NCBI RefSeq assembly: GCF_003014595.1
Contig: NZ_PYGK01000004.1
Span: forward strand, 372,001 to 436,000
Origin: Chitinophaga ginsengisoli
GTDB lineage: Bacteria > Bacteroidota > Bacteroidia > Chitinophagales > Chitinophagaceae
DNA length: 64,000 bases
Direction of reading: 5' to 3'
The notes under the pieces are model-generated. The model searched no databases. It was given only the letters and a program-made list of their open reading frames with translations, and was not told where the DNA came from. Of the stretch, positions 1 to 8,268 are shown in pieces. Position 1 is the stretch's first letter. Every line of letters starts with the position of its first letter. Position numbers and translations under genes: made by a program.

Positions 1-425
1 TCGTTGTCGGTAGCGCGTTGTATATCTACCTGTTTCTTCTCTACAGCCTGCAGATCATCTACAGAGCTCACACCCAGTTTACGTAGCTTCTTCTGGGTTT
101 TAGTATCTATCCCGATCTCTTCTATCTTGGTATCGTTTTTCAGTCCTGACATTTTGGTGGTGGCCCTTACCTGCTGATCGGTAATAGAGCCGAGTTGGAT
201 GTTGACTTTGGATGCACCTTCCTGACCTGGTTGGGCTGTAATGAACCTGATCTGATCTCCATCAAAGGTGGGGAAGATATTAAGGTCGATAGCGAGGTCC
301 TTGACTGTATAGGTCAAAGGTTTATTGATAGCTTTGATAGCCAGTGTTTCACGCGTTTTGTCCAACTCTACTACAAGAGAGTCGACAAAATCTTCCAGGT
401 TCCAGTATTTGTTATCATTCGCCAT
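1..425 (-). CDS. Hypothetical protein with C-terminal helix-hairpin-helix-like segment (partial)
   Basis: The last gene visible of the minus-strand run; it runs off the left edge, so its C-terminus is missing. The ATG at 423-425 overlaps the end of the upstream gene by 11 bp, which suggests translational coupling. About 141 residues are visible. The first half reads as beta-rich (YTVKDLAIDLNIF, then DGDQIRFITA) and is followed by SKVNIQLGSI. Residues from about 100 on (KIEEIGIDTKTQKKLRKLGV, then SSVDDLQ) look like a helix-hairpin-helix of the kind that binds nucleic acid or protein. I do not recognise the family. A DUF2589-like beta domain is a weak possibility only. Its job is probably tied to the upstream protease locus. 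Confidence 0.75.
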   Translation of the reverse strand, partial: MANDNKYWNLEDFVDSLVVELDKTRETLAIKAINKPLTYTVKDLAIDLNIFPTFDGDQIRFITAQPGQEGASKVNIQLGSITDQQVRATTKMSGLKNDTKIEEIGIDTKTQKKLRKLGVSSVDDLQAVEKKQVDIQRATDN

Positions 426-690
426 CTTCAGATGCTGTATATTTTTCAGCATTTATAGTAATGCTGTGATAGGATGGACGGAAGCTCGTATCTACCCTGT
501 ACAAGGGAGGTACAGTACCGATCCTCACTGTTCCATCCTCATTTGTGCTGATGTCCAGTTCTATGGGAGTACCGATTTCTATTTCGTATATATAGCTATG
601 CACCCCGCTATCCTCGTCTTTGAAGTCACCAGGAATATCCAGTATCTTATCAATGATACTGTTCAGTGGCAGAAAGGCTTCATCCATCAT
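415..690 (-). CDS. Small acidic hypothetical protein
   Basis: A 91-residue protein with no signal peptide or membrane segment, rich in Asp and Glu. It has alternating beta-strand patterns (YIYEIEIGTPIELDIS, then GTVRIGTVPPLY) that suggest one compact beta domain. The start overlaps the preceding 54-residue gene as ATGA, and the end overlaps the next gene by 11 bp, so the three short genes are very likely co-translated. No family is recognised. Its reading frame is uninterrupted and its position inside a tightly packed operon supports a real gene. It may be a structural or adaptor subunit of whatever the locus builds, which is inference from context only. Confidence 0.75.
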   Translation of the reverse strand: MMDEAFLPLNSIIDKILDIPGDFKDEDSGVHSYIYEIEIGTPIELDISTNEDGTVRIGTVPPLYRVDTSFRPSYHSITINAEKYTASEDGE

Positions 691-851
691 GACGGATTGG
701 TTTTGGTAACAGGATTCAGCACAACCTTGACATTCAGTTCTATATCATATCCATCAAATACATATTCAACATCAGGAGCTGTATGTGCTTCTTTTGCCGG
801 TGTTTCTTCGCTGTCGTCTTCCGACATACCATAGTAAAATGGATATTGCAT
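687..851 (-). CDS. Very small hypothetical protein (54 aa)
   Basis: A 54-residue reading frame starting at ATG 849-851, five bases after the stop of the 693-residue gene, and ending in TGA at 687-689 that overlaps the next start (ATGA). The N-terminal half is acidic and probably flexible (SEDDSEETPAKEA). The C-terminal half is beta-like (VEYVFDGYDIELNVKVVLNP). The pattern YDIELNVKVVL resembles VKDLAIDLNIF in the gene two steps downstream, so the short proteins may share a fold. The exact fit between its neighbours, with overlap on one side and minimal spacing on the other, is the main reason to accept it. Function unknown. Confidence 0.65.
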   Translation of the reverse strand: MQYPFYYGMSEDDSEETPAKEAHTAPDVEYVFDGYDIELNVKVVLNPVTKTNPS

Positions 852-856
852 AAGCG

Positions 857-2938
857 TTATTGATTATTAGATTTAATACCAAGTATTCTTACACTGACAG
901 GCAGGGGGAATTTCACTTTCGTGCTGCTGATTTCATTTACATACCCGTCCGGTGTAAGTGAATCAACTTTGCCCAGTGTGATCTCGAACAGTTTGAAGAC
1001 AGGAACGACCCATACCATACCCTGTTCATAAGTCCTGCCTTTCATCTTAATGTTATAGATCATCTCCGCAAGATTAGACTTTGCGAAGCCTGTGTTTTTA
1101 AGCGCTGTCAGTTGCTCATTGTCCAGTGGTTTGTTACCATCCCATCCGTCCAGCAGCTTATTTAATTCTGTGATGCTAAGTTCTATACCAGCTTTCATTC
1201 TGCCGGATGTAGTATCCGTCAGGCTTTCCTTATCTTTTGTATCAACCGACATTTTAGTACCGGTAATACCATTCGCAGTATGTTCTGCGGAAAGTGATAC
1301 TGTATAACGGGTGTCTGCATTTAATTCCCAAAGAGATTTTGATTTACCGAGGGAAGGAGACTGCCATATCTTGTTCCAGAAGGAGCGGTAGACCTTCATG
1401 TCTGTCAGCTCTTTTTCTGCGGATACTGCTTCTCCCTGTTGCTGCACAAAATAATTTTGTACGAACACGGCAGGAGTATTGCCGATGGCTTTGTATTCTT
1501 TTCCACTGGAAGTTCTCCAGCGTATTTCTGCGAATATTTCCAGGTCTTTATAAAGCGGCAGATTCAATAACTCGTTTTTCATGAATTCAAAATCCACACT
1601 TGTATTGGCCTGAATATCTTTCTTTTTAAAAGTTTTTTCCAGCAACAGCTGATGGCTGACGGGATCTTTAAAATAGAAAGTATAGATTGCTTTGGGCAGG
1701 GGATTTTTCGGTGCTTGTCCGACGTTCAACTTTATTTTAAACAACAGTTTGTCTGCCTGTTGCAGCAGCAGCTGCTGCTTTCCATTGTAAGAAGAAAGTT
1801 TCAATGATTCGAATGTAAGTATGACTCCATTGCTCAATGTATAAGCCGTGTTGTTCTGCATCAGTGAATGTGCGGTAGCTACTCCCGCAGGCGGTGCTGC
1901 AGGCGTAGCAGCAGGTTGTGCATTCTGCAATTGTGCAATCAGTTGGGCCAATACCGCAGGATCAATATTGGGTGCTGCTCCGGGTTGCTGATTTTGCAGG
2001 AGTTGTTGCAGCATTAACCGTTTTTGCACATCACCTGCCAGGGTGGTCATGAGCTGATTATTCGCCTGCAATGTTTGCAGTTTATGTTGATTCGCGGCAT
2101 TGATCAGTTGCGGTAGCAGCTGTACACCCTGCTGGATAAGTGGCCCTGCCAGAGATGCCAGCAAGGCATCATCGATGCCGAAAACAAATGGTTTAGAAAA
2201 TTGGTTGTCTCCCCGGGACTTGTCGCGATCAGAACAAATATCAGCACAAAACCTGTTGTCGTATGCTTGAGCTGTGCTGATGGATTGTTGTCCGCTGAGT
2301 CCGGGAATAGTGGGAGCTACAGCCCGCATGATGGCGCCCAACAGGCCAGTCAGCATATTGGTAGGACTCTGTGGCGAAGCATTTCCTCCAGATGCAGGGG
2401 TATTGCTTCCCGCATTAGCTGCGGGAGTCAGCAGACTGATTGCCGCAGGCAATACCGCGCGCACCAGACTACCCAGTATATCTTCTATAGACGCCTGTTG
2501 AGAGAGGTATTGCTGCTCATGAGAGATATTCCTGATGGGGTTGAAGGCTGTAGTTTGCATATCAATACTTGCTGAAGATGAAATATTAAGACGTCCTGTA
2601 TTTACATGCTGGAATCCTACCGGGACTCTGATCACGTTAGATACAGCAGGAGAAGTCCCATCCCTGTCTTTCGCACTGAGCAATTGTATGTAACAGTTCT
2701 CGCCGTCAAAGTAGTTTTTCGGTATCCTGATTTCCTCCTGACTGTCGCCCAGAAAAGTGAGTTTTTTCTTTTGTTGAAAAGGAGTGACCTTATGGATCTC
2801 ATCCACCCACTTGATTCCTGCCCTGTCAATTATCTGCCTGCCTATTTTAAAACGATACCAGTTATTGGTACCAATATCTATCGTGAAACGATAGTTTTGG
2901 CTGTCTGCGGATTCCCATTGTAAAATTGCCAGGGCCAT
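857..2938 (-). CDS. Large hypothetical protein, beta-rich ends with a Gln/Ala/Pro-rich middle
   Basis: A 693-residue protein with no signal peptide. Residues 1-110 look like a beta-sandwich (Trp/Tyr-rich strands, LQWESADSQNYRF). Residues about 150-350 are low complexity: hydrophobic alanine- and leucine-rich helices (DILGSLVRAVLPAAISLL), Gly/Ser/Pro linkers, then a long Gln/Leu-rich helical stretch ending in a Pro/Ala linker. Residues 360-693 are again beta-rich (ILTFESLKLSSYNGKQQLLL). The layout suggests two binding or assembly domains joined by a flexible, self-associating linker. It sits 16 bp from the gene before it and 5 bp from the gene after it. I do not recognise a family; a scaffold or membrane-interacting subunit is inference. 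Confidence 0.8.
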   Translation of the reverse strand: MALAILQWESADSQNYRFTIDIGTNNWYRFKIGRQIIDRAGIKWVDEIHKVTPFQQKKKLTFLGDSQEEIRIPKNYFDGENCYIQLLSAKDRDGTSPAVSNVIRVPVGFQHVNTGRLNISSSASIDMQTTAFNPIRNISHEQQYLSQQASIEDILGSLVRAVLPAAISLLTPAANAGSNTPASGGNASPQSPTNMLTGLLGAIMRAVAPTIPGLSGQQSISTAQAYDNRFCADICSDRDKSRGDNQFSKPFVFGIDDALLASLAGPLIQQGVQLLPQLINAANQHKLQTLQANNQLMTTLAGDVQKRLMLQQLLQNQQPGAAPNIDPAVLAQLIAQLQNAQPAATPAAPPAGVATAHSLMQNNTAYTLSNGVILTFESLKLSSYNGKQQLLLQQADKLLFKIKLNVGQAPKNPLPKAIYTFYFKDPVSHQLLLEKTFKKKDIQANTSVDFEFMKNELLNLPLYKDLEIFAEIRWRTSSGKEYKAIGNTPAVFVQNYFVQQQGEAVSAEKELTDMKVYRSFWNKIWQSPSLGKSKSLWELNADTRYTVSLSAEHTANGITGTKMSVDTKDKESLTDTTSGRMKAGIELSITELNKLLDGWDGNKPLDNEQLTALKNTGFAKSNLAEMIYNIKMKGRTYEQGMVWVVPVFKLFEITLGKVDSLTPDGYVNEISSTKVKFPLPVSVRILGIKSNNQ

Positions 2939-2954
2939 AGCAAGTAATTATTAA

Positions 2955-3995
2955 TTAACGTGCTGCAACAGGAGCTGCCGGTGCGGCTATACCTGGTGTA
3001 TTACCTGCCGGTTTTAGTGCGGCTACACCACCATCAGCATACATATTGGCGAAATTGTCCAGTTTGAAATAATCTGTTTTGAACTTGATATTGACATGCC
3101 CCTTCAGGGTAGCTGTCATATCGTCTGTCGCCTTTTTATCAGACGTATTTACCTGGATGTTGGTATTGGTAATGTCTGTGCTCATGGAAGGGCCGCCAAA
3201 TATAGCACCCAGTATGCCGCCGTCAGCTTCAATGTGGGTATTAACAGTGTTGATGTTCTGATCATCATGATGGGCTGTACTGGCGCGGGTAGCTTTAATG
3301 GAAAATTCCACCTGCGCATCAATTTCACCTTTTTCCACAACCAGACGGGTTACACCCATAAGCAGCACTTCCCGCAATGCAGCACGGTGTTCTTTCGCCA
3401 TATTGATCTTTGCCTCCAGTATGTGTTTCTTCACTTCTGCGTCTTCCAGGTCATGTTTTTCACCTTCAGGGTTAGTGAGCGCCAGCTTGGAGCTGCCGTC
3501 TGCCTGTTTCTCGGTGACCACATTATACTTGTCTCCACGGGATTCCGCCAGTGTGGCAAATGCATCATCATCCTTTATCTTTTTGATGAAATCTGCGGTA
3601 GACTTGGTAGCTTCCTTCATTAGTTTGATGTAACTATCGGTCTGTTGTTTCATCACCTTGAGGTTCGCATCAAATACAGCTTTCAACAGATCGGCCACGA
3701 ATTTGGGAAAGTCGACAGCATCCACCAGTTCTTTAAATGATCTGGTGTCACCCTGGAAACCAGGGTCATAACCTTTGTATCCCATTTGTTTGCCACTATC
3801 GGTTGCCATACTTTCTTCCAGTCCATGCTTTTTCATTTGTCTGGAAGTATAGTCATCTATGAGTGACAGATAGATACTTTTCTGATCATCGAGGGACATC
3901 GTCTTAAATACATCACTGCTACCCAACACTTCTCTTGCCTGTGCACGGGCGAGTTCTTTGATCTGTGCCCTGGAAGGTATTACATTTATAGCCAT
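2955..3995 (-). CDS. Hypothetical helical/beta protein
   Basis: A 346-residue protein. Residues 1-150 are mostly helical and charged (QIKELARAQAREVLG; long helices with KVMKQQTDSYIKLMKEATKS). The second half contains beta motifs (TRLVVEKGEIDAQVEFSIKA; ATLKGHVNIKFKTDYFKLDN), a glycine-hydrophobic patch near residue 260 (GGILGAIFGGPS), and an Ala/Pro tail. No signal peptide is seen. The VEKGEIDAQVEFSIKA pattern loosely recalls DUF2589-type beta domains, but I cannot confirm this. It lies 34 bp downstream of the 633-residue gene and 16 bp upstream of the 693-residue gene, in one transcription unit. The alanine-rich C-terminus and glycine patch would suit an assembly or membrane-touching protein; this is inference. 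Confidence 0.8.
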   Translation of the reverse strand: MAINVIPSRAQIKELARAQAREVLGSSDVFKTMSLDDQKSIYLSLIDDYTSRQMKKHGLEESMATDSGKQMGYKGYDPGFQGDTRSFKELVDAVDFPKFVADLLKAVFDANLKVMKQQTDSYIKLMKEATKSTADFIKKIKDDDAFATLAESRGDKYNVVTEKQADGSSKLALTNPEGEKHDLEDAEVKKHILEAKINMAKEHRAALREVLLMGVTRLVVEKGEIDAQVEFSIKATRASTAHHDDQNINTVNTHIEADGGILGAIFGGPSMSTDITNTNIQVNTSDKKATDDMTATLKGHVNIKFKTDYFKLDNFANMYADGGVAALKPAGNTPGIAAPAAPVAAR

Positions 3996-4029
3996 AGCTG
4001 ATAATACGTTTTGTTAGTTAGCAATTGAA

Positions 4030-5931
4030 TTAAAAGTCCCATTCATCTTTACCTGCTGAAGGGGAAGGAGCAGGTAGTTTTTCAGCAGGTTCTTCATCAT
4101 CTTCTTTTTCAACACGCTTTTCCCTGCGACGATATTCCCTGTTGTCCTTGTCTTCATTCTCATCTTCTTCTTTCTGCTGCAGTTGCGCCTGGCTGATGAT
4201 GAAGGCATCCACATTGCTGATAAATGCGGAGAAGCGTTTATCATCTTCAAACGTAGTAGGATTATAGTCAGCGATGGAGTTAAGGATTTCGTAGCCCAGT
4301 TTAGCCTTGTTGTATTGAATAGTTGTTTTCGGACGCTGATGTTTCATGCCTTCGTAAAGCATTTCTACAACTTTCCACCAGTTACCACCAGCAGGAACAA
4401 GTTGTTTCACTACTTCAGGGTGGTTCAGTATACGCTTGATAACGAAGTACAATTCGTCGTAGATGATCGGTGATATCACATTGGCCATACCAGAGCAATG
4501 CGTAGACAGGTTGTATTGCAGATCTTCCACTGCCTGCATAACGTTCTGGCGGGATACATAGCTTTCAGGATTAGGACTGTCCTGTGCACGTTGTATATAA
4601 CGTGCTACTTCCATGATCAGTATACGCCAGTATTTAGGGAATTCCTTGTTGACTACCACATCATCTGTTACAGGAGCATTGCCGTAGTTGAACACCTGTT
4701 TATAGAACATACGACGTTCTGCAGGACGGGTACGTTCAATGATCTTACCGGTTTTTGGATGTGTGAATTTGTTGGAGAATACATACATCTGAAGATCTTC
4801 CCGTAACTGCGCATCTGAAATCTGGATATTTCCTCTCACCATAAATTTATGTGTGAAGAAATTAACCACACTGAAGATATCAAGTTCTTCGCCCAGGGTC
4901 ATGGAGTAGAACATCTGTGCAGCGCAGCGGATATTATCAGAGACAACCTGTACAGTAGCGGCATCATCATCCAGGAAGGTTACACTATAGTCCGGTGCGC
5001 TCCCGTCTGTGTCGGTCGTATCGTCTTCCCACCCCGGGGTGTTTTCTATTTCATTCATAAAGATCGGCAGCAGGATGTCAATATTGCTGTCTGTCACGGG
5101 AAGAATAGAAGCTTTGATCTGTTTGATCAGCTTCGGGATCATACTGGGTGGGATGACCGGATAATATTTGGAATCTTTCAGTATATCCAGTTCGGTACTG
5201 TTGTCTACATAGTTTTCCAGTGTTTTCTTTACGAACGCGCCGAAAGAAAGAGACGAGAAGGAGGGATTACCTTTGAGAATATCCGTAATAACGGGATTTT
5301 TTTCGTTATTAAACTCTACACTCACTCTTTCTTCATGGATATACTGGCGGGAGGCACTGATCTGTGTATAGATGATCACATTGCGGTTGCCGTATTTATT
5401 ACCAAAGATAAAGTTGGTAAGCCCGTTGATTTCAGTATATCCTGCGTTATAGCCAAACGCCAGCAGGTAGTTGACGATATTTGGATAACTGAGGATGCTG
5501 CGGGTGTTCAGATCCAGGTTGTTCCAGTTATTGTTAAGCCGGTCCTTAAAATCGAATTTGAGTAATGACAGCTTATCTTCCGCGTCAATATATTCCTCAA
5601 TGCTGTAGATCTTATCATATTTGGAATTATTGATCGTTTTGTATATAACATTCAGCAGACTATCCTCCTGCCATTGTTGTTCTTTCCTATGGCTATTGCC
5701 ATACATTCTGGCTTTCAATGGCAGCTGAACAAGTTCGCTTATTGACGTGCCGTCTACGGTCTGAAAGTCATCTCCTTCTTTGATATAGATCGGAGTACCC
5801 AGCAAATCGTTCAGGTATGTCAGCTGCTCTTTCACATGACTGTCAATGTCAGCAGTGATACCATTAGTTGTAATGTTAGTTCTGCGTATTTTAACGCCAT
5901 TGGTGGAAGGGAAGAAATTTAGCGTTGCCAT
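4030..5931 (-). CDS. Large hypothetical protein with charged C-terminal tail
   Basis: A 633-residue cytoplasmic-looking protein. Residues 1-580 seem to be one large mixed alpha/beta body with many aromatic residues (NYLLAFGYNAGYTEINGLTN; MYVFSNKFTHPKTGKI; GGNWWKVVEMLYEG). Residues about 580-633 form a highly charged Lys/Arg/Glu/Asp tail followed by a Pro/Ser segment and the acidic-aromatic end DEWDF, which would suit a flexible docking peptide. It begins 19 bp after the S8 peptidase stop. I recognise no catalytic motif and no phage portal, capsid or contractile-sheath signature. The conserved-looking globular part and the placement next to a protease suggest it is either a substrate or a structural partner of that protease; this is inference. 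Confidence 0.8.
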   Translation of the reverse strand: MATLNFFPSTNGVKIRRTNITTNGITADIDSHVKEQLTYLNDLLGTPIYIKEGDDFQTVDGTSISELVQLPLKARMYGNSHRKEQQWQEDSLLNVIYKTINNSKYDKIYSIEEYIDAEDKLSLLKFDFKDRLNNNWNNLDLNTRSILSYPNIVNYLLAFGYNAGYTEINGLTNFIFGNKYGNRNVIIYTQISASRQYIHEERVSVEFNNEKNPVITDILKGNPSFSSLSFGAFVKKTLENYVDNSTELDILKDSKYYPVIPPSMIPKLIKQIKASILPVTDSNIDILLPIFMNEIENTPGWEDDTTDTDGSAPDYSVTFLDDDAATVQVVSDNIRCAAQMFYSMTLGEELDIFSVVNFFTHKFMVRGNIQISDAQLREDLQMYVFSNKFTHPKTGKIIERTRPAERRMFYKQVFNYGNAPVTDDVVVNKEFPKYWRILIMEVARYIQRAQDSPNPESYVSRQNVMQAVEDLQYNLSTHCSGMANVISPIIYDELYFVIKRILNHPEVVKQLVPAGGNWWKVVEMLYEGMKHQRPKTTIQYNKAKLGYEILNSIADYNPTTFEDDKRFSAFISNVDAFIISQAQLQQKEEDENEDKDNREYRRREKRVEKEDDEEPAEKLPAPSPSAGKDEWDF

Positions 5932-5950
5932 TACATAATGTTTAAAGAAT

Positions 5951-7258
5951 TTATGATAACATATCGTTTAACAGTTTGAATGAATCTGCCAGGTTGAGCA
6001 AACCGTATCCGGCTTTTTGATCCCTTACTTTGCTGGTGAGCCTGTCTGATGTGTTCCGAAGTATATGGGTGATGTCAGTATTTGTGATTTTTTTACCCCT
6101 TTCATAGGCGTACGACTTTAGCAGTGCCACAGCACCACTTACAAAAGGAGATGCCTGGGAAGTGCCGGAGGAAAGTGCGTAGCCATTATTCAGATAAGAG
6201 CTGTAAATGTTAGTACCCGGGGCTACTACCGTGATACTGGCGCCATAAGAGGAGAATCCGGTTATCTGCCCGGTATTGTCTACCGCACCAACGGCTATTA
6301 CATCATCCAGCGCGCCGGGATAATATTTCTCAGGACTACCATCATTGCCACTGGCTGCTACAATAGTAACGTTCTTACTGATTGCATATTTGACAATATC
6401 TTCATGAGGAAGCCCACCGCCTGAGTGTTTAATGCCAAGACTCATATTAATCACATCAGCACCATTATCCACCGCCCATTTTATTCCATTGTTGATATTA
6501 TCTACGATACCGGCACCTACTACTTTGTTGCCGCTCTTCATGGCAGCCAGCACTCTGATTACCATCAGTGAACAGGAAGGACAAACGCCTTCATTCATGC
6601 GCAGGCCTTTTGCAGCCAGTATGCCCGACACATGAGTACCATGCCCCACCTGGTCTTCCGGGAGTGCATTGATGTTTAATACGTCTCCTATGAAGGAAGA
6701 AGTATCAAGCCCCTGGAGATCTACAAAATTTCTACGGAGGACGATTTTGTTTTCCAGTTCCGGATGACTGAAATTTGCACCGGTATCCAGCACCGCCACA
6801 CGTACGTTATTTACGCCCTTGGTCCATTCTTTAGCATAAGGGAGATAGATCATTTCGCCTGGATCAGTAGAAACAACAGCCATAGCGCCGGCAACTTCTC
6901 CGGGAAATTCAGTAGTGCCCAGTAACAATGTCCTTACTTCTGCAATGAAGGGAAGTTGTTCCAGGCGTTTGATAATTTGTTCAGGTAAAGCCCCATCACG
7001 CTGCAAAATAAGACGGAAGGTACAATGCAGGTTAGCATTCATTTCATCGGCACTCCATACCCTGTCTTTGGATTGAGATTTATATTCTCTGGTAACCCAG
7101 AATTTATAGTTCGCTTCAGCAAACAACCTGTCCACATCCGGATGGAAACGTTCAACGACAATAGTTTTATCGTTGATAAAGTCCATCCAATATGGAATAG
7201 GTGCAGGTAGCTGATCCAGCACTTCTTTGACAACTTTTATGATGATATGCTCTTTCAT
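5951..7258 (-). CDS. Subtilisin-family (S8) serine peptidase, intracellular type
   Basis: A 435-residue S8 peptidase. The catalytic triad is complete: Asp158 in VAVLDTGAN, His206 in GHGTHVSG and Ser367 in GTSQASP, with the oxyanion Asn305 in AASGND. There is no signal peptide. Residues 1-115 form a separate N-terminal domain (MKEHIIIKVV onward) that could act as a built-in inhibitor or targeting domain; it is not an obvious I9 propeptide. The gene is first in a same-strand run of seven genes with gaps of 5-35 bp or overlaps, so the protease probably works on, or is used by, the other products, for example by maturing them. The family assignment is firm; the substrate is unknown. An imperfect palindrome lies about 50 bp upstream. 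Confidence 0.96.
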   Translation of the reverse strand: MKEHIIIKVVKEVLDQLPAPIPYWMDFINDKTIVVERFHPDVDRLFAEANYKFWVTREYKSQSKDRVWSADEMNANLHCTFRLILQRDGALPEQIIKRLEQLPFIAEVRTLLLGTTEFPGEVAGAMAVVSTDPGEMIYLPYAKEWTKGVNNVRVAVLDTGANFSHPELENKIVLRRNFVDLQGLDTSSFIGDVLNINALPEDQVGHGTHVSGILAAKGLRMNEGVCPSCSLMVIRVLAAMKSGNKVVGAGIVDNINNGIKWAVDNGADVINMSLGIKHSGGGLPHEDIVKYAISKNVTIVAASGNDGSPEKYYPGALDDVIAVGAVDNTGQITGFSSYGASITVVAPGTNIYSSYLNNGYALSSGTSQASPFVSGAVALLKSYAYERGKKITNTDITHILRNTSDRLTSKVRDQKAGYGLLNLADSFKLLNDMLS

Positions 7259-7303
7259 AAATGCATATGCAACATTTCTGAGTTAGGGGCAATAACCAAT
7301 ACT

Positions 7304-7321
7304 TGTTGACGTGCATCAACA
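7304..7321. promoter_or_regulatory. Palindromic site upstream of the S8 protease locus
   Basis: The arms TGTTGA and TCAACA flank a 6-bp centre, 46-63 bp before the protease start codon. Size and place would suit an operator for a dimeric regulator, but no regulator gene adjoins it. This is inference from symmetry alone. Confidence 0.3.
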
Positions 7322-7620
7322 TTTGGGGTAAATAAATAATAAGTTTTTCATTCTTTGCTACAACACATGCCATCTGTTGCCGAGGTAGCAGCAGATTCGA
7401 ATAGTAATGATATTTAAGTTTAGATGAGAAGTATACAAACCCCGTGCTATGGTCAAGAGAACATTTAATGAATCGTTTGGATATATGGGGTTTGGGATGA
7501 TGAAGCTAGGAAATATTAAGGAATCCACAAAAAATAAATGTGGATGGGCTGGCATAAGATGCTATCTCATTTTGATCGCGTGCATTGCTTGATAAAAGTG
7601 TTCAGTACTCTGGTATATAT

Positions 7621-7651
7621 TTGCCCCGACATTTTTTATGTGTCGGGGCAA
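7621..7651 (-). terminator. Hairpin terminator after the PEBP gene
   Basis: A perfect 11-bp stem (7621-7631 with 7641-7651, TTGCCCCGACA) around a T-rich loop. It lies 12 bp past the stop of the minus-strand PEBP gene. Confidence 0.8.
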
Positions 7652-7662
7652 GTTGTTTACAT

Positions 7663-8184
7663 CTAGTGCTTTTGTCCGTAAACAATCAGCGATGCTTTCG
7701 CTAATGTCGCAAAGTGCATGTTAAAACCTACAAAAGCGGGCGTGGCATTTTTATCCAATTCCAGTTTTTTGCTGAGAGCATATACCGTGATCAGATAACG
7801 GTGAGCAGGGCCTTCGGGAGGAGCAGCACCTATGTAACCGGGTACACCTGCATCTGTATTGCTTTGTATCGCTCCTCCGGGAAGGAGGTCTTTGTTTGGA
7901 TCACCGGCACCGGAGACTAACTCGTAGGTATTTTGCGGGATGTTAAAAACGATCCAGTGCCAGAATCCGCTACCCGTGGGAGCGTCCAGGTCATAGACTG
8001 TTACTGCAAAGCTTTGTGTATCCTTTGGAGGATTTTCCCAATACAGTTGTGGAGATTGGTTTTCACCATTGAACCCCATTCCCTTTGCATATTGCTTATT
8101 GGTCAGCTGACCGCCAAGCTCTTTGCTTTTTAATGTAAATGTTTGTGCAAAAGCACTGCTTTCTGTTGCCATCATCTTTTCCAT
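7663..8184 (-). CDS. YbhB/YbcL family PEBP-like protein (Raf kinase inhibitor-like)
   Basis: About 173 residues of the phosphatidylethanolamine-binding protein fold. Visible family features are the PEBP signature around DLDAPTGSG, the HWIVFNIP strand, GYIGAAPPEG and the C-terminal ASLIVYGQK. Bacterial members are small soluble proteins of unclear ligand. I placed the start at the ATG 8182-8184 (MEKMMATESS); an upstream in-frame ATG at 8232 would add a poorly conserved 16-residue extension. The gene lies downstream of the AraC gene on the same strand with an 84-bp gap and may be read with it. The family call is firm; physiological role is unknown. Confidence 0.9.
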   Translation of the reverse strand: MEKMMATESSAFAQTFTLKSKELGGQLTNKQYAKGMGFNGENQSPQLYWENPPKDTQSFAVTVYDLDAPTGSGFWHWIVFNIPQNTYELVSGAGDPNKDLLPGGAIQSNTDAGVPGYIGAAPPEGPAHRYLITVYALSKKLELDKNATPAFVGFNMHFATLAKASLIVYGQKH

Positions 8185-8268
8185 TTTTTGTTTGAATGAT
8201 GGCTCAAAGGTAGATGCGAAGACAGGTGGCAAATAATAGGTACTCGTCCAGAAAGTATGGCCAGACGT

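Larger units (their letters stand above)
7259..7662. other. 404-bp non-coding stretch
   Basis: This AT-rich stretch separates the S8 protease locus from the PEBP gene. It holds the promoter side of the protease locus, including a short palindrome at 7304-7321, and a strong hairpin at 7621-7651 that serves the PEBP gene. Short reading frames in it lack codon bias or start context and are not called. No RNA gene is recognised. Confidence 0.6.

Noticed and set aside
1..7258. Prophage or contractile-injection identity for the protease locus
   Set aside because: No sheath, tube, baseplate, portal, capsid or integrase signature was found in any of the visible proteins.
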